Source: Gemmatimonadota bacterium (GTDB lineage: Bacteria > Gemmatimonadota > Gemmatimonadetes > Longimicrobiales > RSA9). From it: a stretch of 5,836 bases of DNA. The DNA is taken from positions 1 through 5,836 of the forward strand of contig JADGGV010000275.1 of the NCBI GenBank assembly GCA_019689775.1. Direction: 5' to 3'. The notes under the pieces were generated by a model. It ran no database searches. It had not been told where the DNA came from and worked only from the letters and a program-made list of their open reading frames with translations. Below, piece after piece: positions 1 through 5,596 of this stretch. Made by a program: the position numbers and the translations under genes. Position 1 is the stretch's first letter. Every line of letters starts with the position of its first letter.

Positions 1-262
1 GGGGCGGGCCGTGGACGGGCGCGCGGTCCGCGAAGGCGCCGGCGCCGCCGGGGAACGAACTCGGGCGTGGGTTGCCCGCCTGCCGGGGAGCATAGCGATC
101 GCCGCCGCGGCGTCAAGCGGCCGGGCATGCGGGGCTGTGCGGACGTGGCGCGAGGCGGGCGCGCGGTGCAATCTTCTGTGGCAGCCGGCCATGGGTCGGA
201 GGCAGCGTACGGGGGGTGCGGCGGGCGCCGGCGACCCTCCCCGATCACCGGAGCACGATGCC
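1..262. other. No supportable gene
   Basis: Very GC-rich sequence is open in several frames on both strands, as expected by chance at this composition. One plus-strand reading frame entering from the left edge stops at a TAG at 93-95 and could be the tail of an upstream gene, but its residues (Pro, Ala, Gly and Arg rich) show no recognisable motif. A minus-strand ATG at 91-93 leads off the left edge but has no Shine-Dalgarno sequence. No terminator, tRNA or repeat was seen. Confidence 0.5.
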
Positions 263-721
263 GTGACCGTCACGTTGCCGCTGCGCGGGACCACGCTGGC
301 CACACGACGGCGCCTCGCCCAGGCGGCGGAGGGCGCCTTCGCGCTGATCCTCGTCTACTTCCTGGCCGCACTGCCGGCGCAGGGCGGGACGGAGCTGGTC
401 GTGCGCCGGGCGCTCCTGGCGGCCGGGATCGGCGCGGCCGCCGGCACGGCGTGGGCGATCGGCCGCGGCGGGCGCGCGGGCTCGGGCGCCGCCGCGGCGC
501 TGGCGGCGATCGTCGTCGCGCTCGAGGCGGCCTGGCTGCCGACGCTCATCCGGATCTGCTACACGACGGCGACCGGCGTTCTCGAGGTCGCGCTCATCGC
601 GGCCGCGGGAGGACTCCAGGTGCTCGCCGTCGCGCTGCTGGCCGCGCCGGCGGGCCCACCGCGGCGGGCCGGCGGCGGCGCGCGGCCGGCGGTGCGGCGC
701 CGGCGGGGGGCCGGCGAATGA
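263..721 (+). CDS. Small four-helix integral membrane protein, function unknown
   Basis: This is a 152-residue protein that I do not recognise. Four hydrophobic stretches lie at about residues 24-39, 49-67, 76-94 and 105-128. The N-terminus is basic (RGTTLATRRRL), and residues from about 129 to 152 form an Arg-rich tail, so both ends are probably cytoplasmic by the positive-inside rule. The frame is open upstream to position 11, but I chose the GTG at 263. It has a GGAG at 250-253 with a 9-base spacer, the hydrophobic protein begins just after it, and the upstream translation looks like random GC-rich sequence. The upstream ATG at 191 has no ribosome site. Codon third positions are nearly all G or C, as in the certain genes here. 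The TGA stop overlaps an ATG at 718 (ATGA), hinting at a coupled downstream reading frame. Membrane location is well supported; the role is unknown. Confidence 0.6.
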   Translation: MTVTLPLRGTTLATRRRLAQAAEGAFALILVYFLAALPAQGGTELVVRRALLAAGIGAAAGTAWAIGRGGRAGSGAAAALAAIVVALEAAWLPTLIRICYTTATGVLEVALIAAAGGLQVLAVALLAAPAGPPRRAGGGARPAVRRRRGAGE

Positions 722-848
722 GCGCGCGGCACGTCGGGGCCGGCGCGGCGGCGGCGCGTTCGTCGCCGAGCTGGCCGTGGACGAGCTGGGCGTCGTGACC
801 GCGTACGACGGGATCTGGGAGCGGGTCGCGGCGCTCGGGCCGGGCTGA
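718..848 (+). pseudogene. Possible frameshifted small gene or gene remnant
   Basis: An ATG at 718 overlaps the stop of the membrane-protein gene (ATGA), the usual sign of a translationally coupled gene. Its own frame (MSARHVGAGAAA...) runs through a GC-repetitive stretch and stops at 796-798. In the frame that ends at TGA 846-848, the stretch from about 753 reads like ordinary protein (AFVAELAVDELGVVTAYDG, then IWERVAALGPG), with acidic and hydrophobic residues in a helix-like pattern, but it has no start codon of its own. A one-base slip in the GCG-rich run near 745-757 would join the two into a protein of about 42 residues. This may be a real frameshift, a sequencing error in a GC run, or the tail of a decayed gene. 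I do not recognise the family. Confidence 0.25.
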
Positions 849-910
849 CGCGCCCGCCCCGGCGGCGGCACGCGAGCGGAGAGTCGGCCGCAGACGACGG
901 GACGCCGAGG

Positions 911-1000
911 ATGTCGAGAGCGTTCGTGCGCGAGGCCGCCGGCGACGACGAGCCGCCGGAGCGCTTCGGGTTGCCGCCCACCGGAGGTCCCGCCGCGTGA
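911..1000 (+). CDS. Candidate 29-residue small protein upstream of the acetyltransferase
   Basis: This ORF starts at ATG 911 and stops at TGA 998-1000, overlapping the GTG of the acetyltransferase by four bases (GTGA). The peptide begins MSRAFVREAAGDDEPPERFG and ends LPPTGGPAA. It is acidic and proline-rich, with no membrane segment and no cysteine or histidine. A start of the MSRAFVKE type, followed by acidic residues and prolines, recalls the N-terminus of GreA/GreB-type proteins and of some small uncharacterised proteins. That comparison is from memory and rests on few residues. A GGGA at 899-902 lies 8 bases upstream as a weak ribosome site, and GAGG directly abuts the ATG. It could be a leader peptide coupling translation into the acetyltransferase, a truncated copy of a longer gene, or chance. 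Confidence 0.4.
   Translation: MSRAFVREAAGDDEPPERFGLPPTGGPAA
983..987 (+). promoter_or_regulatory. Shine-Dalgarno fixing the GTG start at 997
   Basis: GGAGG sits 9 bases before the GTG at 997, inside the end of the preceding small ORF. It supports GTG 997 as the acetyltransferase start over the later in-frame ATG codons. Confidence 0.75.
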
Positions 1001-1491
1001 GCGCCGCCGCCACGCGCCGACCGGTGATCCGCCGCGCCACGCCGGCTGACGCCGCCACCCTCGCCGCGCTCCGCCTGGAGTTCCGCTCGGCGCTCCGCGC
1101 GCCGACGGAGGCCGACGCCGACTTCCTGCACCGCTGCACCGCCTGGATGGCCGAGCGCCTCTCCGCCGACGGCGCGTGGCGCTGCTGGGTGGCCGAGGAC
1201 GACGGCCGCATCGTCGGCCACGTCTGGGCGCAGCGCATCGAGAAGATCCCGAACCCGATCGACGAGCCGGAGGCGCACGGCTACATCACGAACCTGTTCG
1301 TCCGCGAGGAGGCGCGAGGCGTCGGCACGGGCGCGCGGCTCCTCGAGGCGGCGCTGGCGTGGTGCCGGGAGTTCCGGGCGCACGCCGTCCTCCTCTGGCC
1401 GACCGATCGCAGCCGGTCGCTCTATCGGAGGTATGGGTTTGAGGTGCGGGAGGATGTGATGGAGATGGTCATGGGCGGGTCAGGTCTTTAA
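997..1491 (+). CDS. GNAT-family N-acetyltransferase
   Basis: This 164-residue protein should transfer an acetyl group from acetyl-CoA to an amine, in the cytoplasm. The substrate cannot be told from sequence. The GNAT fold is clear. Strands and helix near the N-terminus (VIRRATPADAATLAALR, 10-26) are followed by a strand giving WVAEDDGRIVGHVW (64-77). Motif A lies in GYITNLFVREEARGVGTGARL (95-115), with the R-G-V-G-T-G acetyl-CoA pyrophosphate loop at 107-112. The C-terminal LYRRYGF (142-148) is the typical motif B tyrosine region. The length is usual for a single-domain GNAT. GTG 997 is chosen because of the strong GGAGG upstream and because the fold then starts at about residue 10. The start overlaps the stop of the small upstream ORF. 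The TAA stop lies at the outer edge of the repeat element that follows, so the last residues (GGSGL) may have been altered by that insertion. Family assignment is sure; function is not. Confidence 0.92.
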   Translation: MSAAATRRPVIRRATPADAATLAALRLEFRSALRAPTEADADFLHRCTAWMAERLSADGAWRCWVAEDDGRIVGHVWAQRIEKIPNPIDEPEAHGYITNLFVREEARGVGTGARLLEAALAWCREFRAHAVLLWPTDRSRSLYRRYGFEVREDVMEMVMGGSGL

Positions 1492-1530
1492 CGGATTTTT
1501 TAAACCACAGAGGGCACAGAGGGCACGGAG
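1490..1530 (+). repeat. Left terminal inverted repeat with 9-bp CACAGAG units
   Basis: The arm begins AACGGA, continues through six T and AAACC, and then holds tandem 9-mers: CACAGAGGG at 1506-1514, CACAGAGGG at 1515-1523 and CACGGAGAA at 1524-1532. It pairs with the right arm at 1869-1908 with one single-base gap and five mismatches. Four of these mismatches fall in the two-base ends of the 9-mers, so the seven-base cores are fully conserved between arms. Confidence 0.85.
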
Positions 1531-1601
1531 AATGCACGCAGGGGATCGGGTGAAGAAGCGTCGTCGGCCGGGAGACATCATTTTTTGGGGGTGTAGCTGG
1601 C

Positions 1602-1676
1602 GTGCGAAGATCACCGGTGCAGCAGCAGACTCGTTCGCTCGCCTCGCCGTCGGAGCCGGCTCCCGCCGGAACCACG
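1602..1676 (+). repeat. Internal direct repeat, copy 1 (75 bp)
   Basis: This copy matches 1742-1816 over 75 bases without gaps, with 15 mismatches (80% identity). The best-kept parts are GTGCGA at the start, ACTCGTTCG in the middle and a 15-base stretch, GCCGGCTCCCGCCGG, near the end. The offset between copies is 140 bases, so the copies lie in different reading frames, which argues against a coding repeat. Confidence 0.85.
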
Positions 1677-1739
1677 TTCTCCGGGTGGGTGCGGCCGCCC
1701 GCGACCCCGGCCCCCGCCGGCCTACTCCTGCTGCACCGG
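1614..1739. repeat. Perfect 12-bp inverted repeat enclosing about 100 bases
   Basis: CCGGTGCAGCAG at 1614-1625 is the exact reverse complement of CTGCTGCACCGG at 1728-1739. The 102-base loop contains two smaller hairpins, so the region could fold as a branched stem inside the outer inverted repeats. A partial counterpart, CTGCTGCG, follows the second 75-bp copy at about 1826, so that copy may have lost part of an equivalent arm. Confidence 0.7.
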
Positions 1740-1809
1740 GGGTGCGAGGGTCGCCGGTACGGCAGCGAACTCGTTCGATGTCATCGGCGTCGACGCCGGC
1801 TCCCGCCGG
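1656..1809. repeat. Three copies of the hairpin CCGGC-N4-GCCGG
   Basis: The same 5-bp stem with a pyrimidine tetraloop occurs at 1656-1669 (loop TCCC), 1707-1720 (loop CCCC) and 1796-1809 (loop TCCC). The first and third belong to the two 75-bp copies. The middle one stands alone in the spacer. Repetition of the same stem suggests a maintained structural unit, though short GC hairpins are common at this composition. Confidence 0.6.
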
Positions 1810-1816
1810 ATCCACG
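1742..1816 (+). repeat. Internal direct repeat, copy 2 (75 bp)
   Basis: This is the second copy of the unit at 1602-1676, of equal length and about 80% identical. It keeps the GTGCGA start, the ACTCGTTCG core and the terminal hairpin. The divergence suggests an old duplication, or two units descended from a common family element. Confidence 0.85.
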
Positions 1817-1868
1817 CCCCCGACCCTGCTGCGTTCGCCCACTACGTCCGCCTCTCTATGACCTCCTC

Positions 1869-1908
1869 CTCCGTGTTCTCTGTGATCTCTGTGGTTTAAA
1901 ATTCCGTT
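1869..1908 (-). repeat. Right terminal inverted repeat with 9-bp CACAGAG units
   Basis: Read on the minus strand, the arm starts AACGGA next to the transporter stop codon, continues ATTTTAAACC, and then holds CACAGAGAT, CACAGAGAA and CACGGAGGA. The first arm base follows the TAG stop (1909-1911) directly. Confidence 0.85.
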
Positions 1909-3090
1909 CTAAATCCTCCCAATCTCCAAAACCAACGTCCACCCCCCCAGAACCGCCATCGCCGCCGCCACGGCGCCCCCGAACGCGGTGAGCCAGAGCG
2001 GGTTCCGGTACTCGCCGACAATCCGCGGGCGGTACGCGGCGAGGAGCATGGCGCCGAGCGAGAGCGGGAGGATGAGCCCGTTCAGCGCGCCGACCAGGAT
2101 CAGCACCTGCACCGGCCGGCCGACGGCGAGGAAGATCGCGGTCGAGGCGACGATGAAGCCGATCGTCACCGCGCGCTGGCGCGCCTCGATGCGACGTGCG
2201 AGCGTCCGCAGGAAGGAGACGGAGGTGTAGGACGCGCCGACGACGGACGTGATGGCCGCGGCCCACATGACCGCGCCGAAGAGGCGGGAGCCGAGCGCGC
2301 CGGCGGCCTGCTGGAAGACGGATGCCGGCGGGTTCGCCGCGTCCAGCGGCGCGCCGTGGACCACGACGCCGAGCGCCGCGAGGAACAGCAGCACGCGCAT
2401 GAGCGAGGTGACGAGGATCCCGGTGACGGCGCTGCGCGTGACCTGGGGGAGCGCGTCGCGGCCGCGGATGCCGGCATCGACGAGGCGGTGGCCGCCGGCG
2501 AAGGTGATGTAGCCGCCGACCGTGCCGCCGACGAGCGTGACGATCGGGAGGAGCTCGAGGCGGGCCGGGACGATGGTGCGGACCGCGGCCTCGGCGAGGG
2601 GCGGGTGGGACGTCAGCGCGACGTACGTGACGAGGCCGATCATCAGGAGGCCGAGCGCCTGCGCGAAGCGGTCCATCGCGCGGCCGGCCTCCTTCACGAG
2701 GAACAGCCCGATGGCGAGTGCGGCGCTCAGCGCGGCGCCGACGGCGACGGGGAGCCCGAGGAGCGCGTTGAGGCCGAGGCCGCACCCGGCCACGTTGCCG
2801 ATGTTGAACGCCAGCCCGCCGAGCGCGACGAGCCCGGCGAGCGTGTGGCCGAGCCCCGGCAGCACGTCGTTCGCGATGTCCTGCGCCCGCTTCTCCGCGA
2901 CGGCGATGATGCGCCAGATGTTGAGCTGCGCGCCGAGGTCGAGGATGATCGAGGCGAGGATCACGAAGCCGAACGAGGCGGCGAGCCGCTCGGTGAAGAC
3001 CGCGGTCTGCGTGAGGAAGCCGGGCCCAATGGCGGAGGTGGCCATCAGGAACGCGGCGCCGCGGAGCGCGCGCCAGTCGTGGCGCGCCAC
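1909..3090 (-). CDS. NRAMP-family membrane transporter of the 5-oxoprolinase operon (YcsG-like)
   Basis: This 393-residue protein has about eleven hydrophobic helices and matches the NRAMP/MntH superfamily in size and layout. Helix 1 breaks at IGPGF (21-25), where metal-transporting NRAMPs have DPGN, so the metal-binding Asp and Asn are replaced. In helix 6 the usual Met-Pro-His motif is replaced by a Gly-rich segment, GGTVGGYITFAGGHRL (188-203). It is therefore unlikely to be a standard manganese or iron importer. A related gene, ycsG, sits beside pxpA (ycsF) in the Bacillus subtilis kip region, so the association is known. Import of 5-oxoproline or a related ligand is my inference. The start is the GTG at 3088-3090, with GGAGG 6 bases upstream and one base after the pxpA stop; the next ATG (residue 16) would cut into helix 1. 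It is the last gene of the operon, and its TAG stop abuts the repeat element. Confidence 0.93.
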   Translation of the reverse strand: MARHDWRALRGAAFLMATSAIGPGFLTQTAVFTERLAASFGFVILASIILDLGAQLNIWRIIAVAEKRAQDIANDVLPGLGHTLAGLVALGGLAFNIGNVAGCGLGLNALLGLPVAVGAALSAALAIGLFLVKEAGRAMDRFAQALGLLMIGLVTYVALTSHPPLAEAAVRTIVPARLELLPIVTLVGGTVGGYITFAGGHRLVDAGIRGRDALPQVTRSAVTGILVTSLMRVLLFLAALGVVVHGAPLDAANPPASVFQQAAGALGSRLFGAVMWAAAITSVVGASYTSVSFLRTLARRIEARQRAVTIGFIVASTAIFLAVGRPVQVLILVGALNGLILPLSLGAMLLAAYRPRIVGEYRNPLWLTAFGGAVAAAMAVLGGWTLVLEIGRI

Positions 3091-3091
3091 C

Positions 3092-3883
3092 TCACGCCTC
3101 CGGCGCCGTGGCGGGGGCGTCCGCGCGGCCGACCGCCGCCACCTCGACGCCGGCGTCCTCGAGCGCAGCGCGTAGCCGGCGGGCGAATTCGGCGGCGTGC
3201 GCGCCGTCGCCGTGGATGCAGATGGTGTCGGCGTGGAGCGGCACGTCGGCGCCGTCGATCGCCCGCACGCGCCCCTCGAGCACCATGCGCAGCGCGCGCC
3301 GGACCGCGTCGTCGGGGTCGGTGATCAGCGCACCGGCCAGCCGGCGCGAGACGAGCGCGCCGTCACGCGTGTACGCGCGGTCGGCGAACGCCTCCGCCGC
3401 CGTCCGCACGCCGGCGCGCTCGCCCGCCGCCACCAGCTCGCTCCCCGCCAGGCCGAAGAGGATCAGCCCGCGGTCGACGTCGCGCACCGCGGCGGCGACC
3501 GCATCCGCGAGCGCCGCGTCCGCCGCGGCCATGTTGTAGAGCGCGCCGTGCGGCTTGACGTGCTGGAGGCGCGCGCCGGCGGCGGCCGCGAAGCCGAGCA
3601 GCGCGCCGACCTGGTAGACGACGAGGTCATATGCCTCCTCCGGCGTGATCTCCATCGCGCGGCGCCCGAAGCCGACCAGGTCGGGGAGGCCGGGGTGCGC
3701 GCCGACGGCGACGCCGTGCCGCAGCGCGGCGGCGACCGTGCGCCGCATGACGCCCGGGTCGCCGCCGTGGAAGCCGCAGGCGATGTTCGCCGACGTGATG
3801 TGCGGCAGGACGGCGTCGTCGGCGCCGATGCGGTAGGCGCCGAAGCTTTCCCCCATGTCGCAGTTCAGGTCAATGCGGGGCAT
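3092..3883 (-). CDS. pxpA: 5-oxoprolinase subunit A (LamB/YcsF family)
   Basis: PxpA works with PxpB and PxpC as the cytoplasmic 5-oxoprolinase, which hydrolyses 5-oxo-L-proline to L-glutamate using ATP. The protein has 263 residues, close to the family norm of about 250, with a short Ala/Pro-rich tail after residue 252. Family signatures occur in order: DLNCDMGESFG (5-15), SANIACGFHGGDP (31-43), GAHPGLPDLVGFGRR (61-75), VKPHGALYN (109-117), EAFADRAY (164-171) and ICIHGD (221-226). The conserved Asp, Asn, His and Lys residues of these blocks are all present, so it should be active. The ATG start is fixed by the conserved N-terminal block. It lies 9 bases after the pxpC stop, with a weak GAGG site overlapping that stop and a 7-base spacer. 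The NRAMP-like gene begins one base after its own stop. Older databases call this family lactam utilisation protein LamB. Confidence 0.97.
   Translation of the reverse strand: MPRIDLNCDMGESFGAYRIGADDAVLPHITSANIACGFHGGDPGVMRRTVAAALRHGVAVGAHPGLPDLVGFGRRAMEITPEEAYDLVVYQVGALLGFAAAAGARLQHVKPHGALYNMAAADAALADAVAAAVRDVDRGLILFGLAGSELVAAGERAGVRTAAEAFADRAYTRDGALVSRRLAGALITDPDDAVRRALRMVLEGRVRAIDGADVPLHADTICIHGDGAHAAEFARRLRAALEDAGVEVAAVGRADAPATAPEA
3097..3101 (-). promoter_or_regulatory. Shine-Dalgarno fixing the GTG start of the transporter
   Basis: On the minus strand, GGAGG lies inside the last codons of pxpA, 6 bases before the GTG at 3088-3090. It supports that start over the internal ATG at residue 16 and suggests translational coupling to pxpA. 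Confidence 0.75.
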
Positions 3884-3892
3884 GAGTCGGCC

Positions 3893-4879
3893 TCAGCGGT
3901 GGTGGAGCTGGATGGCGAGGCGGAGGCGCGCGAGGTCGCGCCCCCGGGCAAGGTACAGCCGCTGGGCCTCCTCGAGCGAGACCTCGCGCAGGCGCAGCCG
4001 CCCGCCGGGCGGGAGCTGCGCCAGCAGCGGCAGGTCGACGGTGGCGACGTGCGCGAGGCGTGGGTAGCCGCCCGTCGTCTGCCGGTCGGCCATGAGCACG
4101 ATCGGCGCGCCGCCCGGTGGGAGCTGCACGGTGCCGAACGTCACGGCCTCGCTGATCGGCTCCACCGGAGCGGTCAGCCCGAGCACGGCGCCCTCCAGCC
4201 GGTACCCCATGCGGTCGGACTGCGCGCCGACGCGCAGAACGCACTCGAGGAGGCGCCGGCGCGACGCCGGCGTCAGCGCATCGAAGTGGCGGTCGCGGAT
4301 GATGCGGAGCGTGGGTTCCGCGTCGAGCACCGGGCGGATCGACGGCCCGGCGCCCCAGCGGGCGATGCCGTCCGCCGGCAGCGCGGCGGCGATCCGGCGC
4401 GAGAGCGGCGACGAAGGGCCGACCGGGAGCGCGTCGCCGCGGCGCAGCGCGCGGCCGTCGCGGCCGCCGATCCCGGCCCGCAGGTGCGTGCTCCGGCTGC
4501 CGAGCACCGGCGGCACGTCGATGCCGCCCGCGACCGCGATGTAGGCGCGGCAGCCGGCCGTGGCGCGGCCAAGCGCGAGCGTCGCGCCGGCGGGCACCCG
4601 CAGCGGGCGCCACGCCGGGACCGGCCGCCCATCGACCGTCGCCGGGAGCGCCGCGCCGGTGATGGCGACGAGGGCGTCCTCGTCGAACTCGAGGCAGGGG
4701 CCGGCGAGCGTCGCCTCGAGCGCGGCGTCGCCTTCGGCGTTGCCGACGAGGAGGTTGGCGACGCGCAGCGCAAGCTCGTCCATCGCGCCGCCGACGGCGA
4801 CCCCCTCGTGCTGATGGCCGGCGCGCCCGAGGTCCTGCACCGTCGTCAGCAGCCCGGGCGCGAGCACGCGGACGTTCAC
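3893..4879 (-). CDS. pxpC: 5-oxoprolinase subunit C (KipA / biotin-dependent carboxyltransferase-like family)
   Basis: PxpC is the larger partner of PxpB in the ATP-dependent 5-oxoprolinase. It was formerly annotated as KipA, allophanate hydrolase subunit 2 or urea-amidolyase-related. It has 328 residues, the usual length for the stand-alone subunit. Diagnostic blocks are TVQDLGRAGHQHEGVAVGGA (13-32), MDELALRVANLLVGN (33-47), AYIAVAGGIDVPPVLGSRST (112-131), SDRMGYRLEG (221-230), SEAVTFGTVQLPPGGAPIVL (243-262), MADRQTTGGYPRLAHV (263-278) and DLPLLAQLPPGG (282-293). The frame stays open far upstream inside pxpB, but the true start is the GTG at 4877-4879. This overlaps the pxpB stop as GTGA, has a GGAG 8 bases upstream, and puts the conserved N-terminal block at residue 13. 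It ends 9 bases before pxpA. No truncation or missing block is seen. Confidence 0.97.
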   Translation of the reverse strand: MNVRVLAPGLLTTVQDLGRAGHQHEGVAVGGAMDELALRVANLLVGNAEGDAALEATLAGPCLEFDEDALVAITGAALPATVDGRPVPAWRPLRVPAGATLALGRATAGCRAYIAVAGGIDVPPVLGSRSTHLRAGIGGRDGRALRRGDALPVGPSSPLSRRIAAALPADGIARWGAGPSIRPVLDAEPTLRIIRDRHFDALTPASRRRLLECVLRVGAQSDRMGYRLEGAVLGLTAPVEPISEAVTFGTVQLPPGGAPIVLMADRQTTGGYPRLAHVATVDLPLLAQLPPGGRLRLREVSLEEAQRLYLARGRDLARLRLAIQLHHR

Positions 4880-5574
4880 GCGCCGCGCTCCAGCGCCCGG
4901 AAACGGGCGGGGTCGACCGGGTGGAAGCGGACCCGGTCGCCCGCGCGCAGCAGCGCGGCCGGCTCCCGCGCCGGGTCGAACAGCCGCAGCGGCGTGCGGC
5001 CGATCAGTCGCCAGCCGCCGGGCGATTCCAGGGGGTAGATGCCCGTCTGCGCGCCGCCGATCCCGACGCTCCCCGCCGGCACCGCCGTGCGCGGCGCGTC
5101 CAGCCGCGGCGTGGCAAGCCGCGGGTCGAGGCCGCCGAGATAGGGGAACCCCGGCGCGAAGCCGATCATGTACACGAGGTACTCCCCGGCCGCGTGCCGC
5201 CGCACGACCTCCTCGGGGGACAAGCCCGCCCGCGCCGCGACTTCGTCGAGGTCCGGGCCGAACTCGCCGCCATAGCACACCGGGATGTCGATCGTGCGCG
5301 GCGGCGGCAGCTCGCCGGGATCGAGGCCCCGCAGCGCGGCCTCCAGCTCGCGGCGCAGCGCCTCGTGCGGCGATTCCGTCGGCGCGCGGCGCACGAGGCC
5401 GGGCTCGTAGTGCACGCCGACGCTCGTGAACGCCGGGACCAGCTCAATGACGCCGGGGATCCGCCGCCGCTCGAGCGCCGCACACGCCGCGCGCACGAGC
5501 CGGTGCGTCGCCTCGTCGATGGACGAGCCGAGCTGGACGAGTAGCGCGCGGTCGCCGAGGGGCTCGATGTCCAT
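4876..5574 (-). CDS. pxpB: 5-oxoprolinase subunit B (KipI family)
   Basis: PxpB is the first gene of the operon and the small partner of PxpC. The B. subtilis homologue KipI was first described as an inhibitor of the sporulation kinase KinA, but beside pxpC and pxpA the role here is the oxoprolinase. It has 232 residues, normal for the family. It opens with IEPLGDRALLVQLG (3-16), the conserved N-terminal strand. It then shows IPVCYGGEFGPDL (97-109), YMIGFAPGFPYLGGLD (135-150), PAGSVGIGGAQTGIYPLES (166-184), PGGWRLIGRTP (185-195) and GDRVRF (212-217). The N-terminal domain fixes the ATG at 5572-5574 as the start. Unusually, no Shine-Dalgarno sequence precedes it; a three-copy heptad repeat occupies the ribosome-site position. 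Its TGA stop overlaps the pxpC GTG. Function of the complex is established for the family; activity here is inferred from intact motifs. Confidence 0.97.
   Translation of the reverse strand: MDIEPLGDRALLVQLGSSIDEATHRLVRAACAALERRRIPGVIELVPAFTSVGVHYEPGLVRRAPTESPHEALRRELEAALRGLDPGELPPPRTIDIPVCYGGEFGPDLDEVAARAGLSPEEVVRRHAAGEYLVYMIGFAPGFPYLGGLDPRLATPRLDAPRTAVPAGSVGIGGAQTGIYPLESPGGWRLIGRTPLRLFDPAREPAALLRAGDRVRFHPVDPARFRALERGA
4888..4891 (-). promoter_or_regulatory. Ribosome site fixing the GTG start of pxpC
   Basis: On the minus strand, GGAG lies 8 bases before the GTG at 4877-4879, within the last codons of pxpB. With the GTGA stop/start overlap it supports translational coupling of pxpB and pxpC. 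Confidence 0.65.
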
Positions 5575-5575
5575 G

Positions 5576-5596
5576 GGTGGATGGCGGATGGTGGAT
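5576..5596. repeat. Triple heptad repeat abutting the pxpB start codon
   Basis: On the plus strand, three 7-bp units run in tandem: GGTGGAT (5576-5582), GGCGGAT (5583-5589) and GGTGGAT (5590-5596). In the pxpB mRNA this reads as three ATCCRCC units ending one base before the ATG. The repeat occupies the whole space where a Shine-Dalgarno would lie and contains none. Confidence 0.8.

Larger units (their letters stand above)
1490..1908. repeat. MITE-like element with terminal inverted repeats, filling a convergent intergenic gap
   Basis: An element of about 419 bp is bounded by inverted repeats at 1490-1530 and 1869-1908, which match at about 35 of 41 aligned positions. Both ends read inward AACGGA, a T-rich run, AAACC, then three 9-bp units of CACAGAG or CACGGAG type. 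The interior carries a 75-bp direct duplication, a 12-bp inverted repeat and three identical small hairpins. No transposase and no credible gene lie inside. The short reading frames that exist do not stay in register with the internal repeats (period 140, not a multiple of three). The left edge overlaps the last two bases of the acetyltransferase stop, and the right edge touches the transporter stop. No target-site duplication is visible. CACAGAG-type dispersed repeats occur in several environmental lineages, to my recollection. It may be a non-autonomous mobile element, a structured RNA or a bidirectional terminator; mobility is inferred. Confidence 0.75.

Noticed and set aside
95..102. GCGATCGC octamer palindrome
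   Set aside because: A single occurrence in GC-rich DNA; no pattern of repeats to suggest a function.
559..1383. 274-codon open frame on the minus strand across the membrane protein and acetyltransferase
   Set aside because: It is low-complexity Arg/Ala/Pro sequence opposite genes with clear motifs, and has no ribosome site.
1490..1908. CRISPR array
   Set aside because: The 9-bp units are tandem without spacers, and the 75-bp units occur only twice and are diverged; neither fits a repeat-spacer array.
1532..1991. Overlapping plus- and minus-strand reading frames of 68 to 129 codons inside and across the repeat element
   Set aside because: They are translations of the repeat itself. The PAPAG-type peptide repeats fall in different frames because the period is 140 bp, and the frames run into the inverted arms and the transporter 3' end.
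3197..5038. 613-codon open frame on the plus strand, antisense to pxpA, pxpC and pxpB
   Set aside because: It is Arg, Ala and Gly rich with no domain signature, and lies opposite three well-supported genes. Long antisense frames are expected at this GC content.
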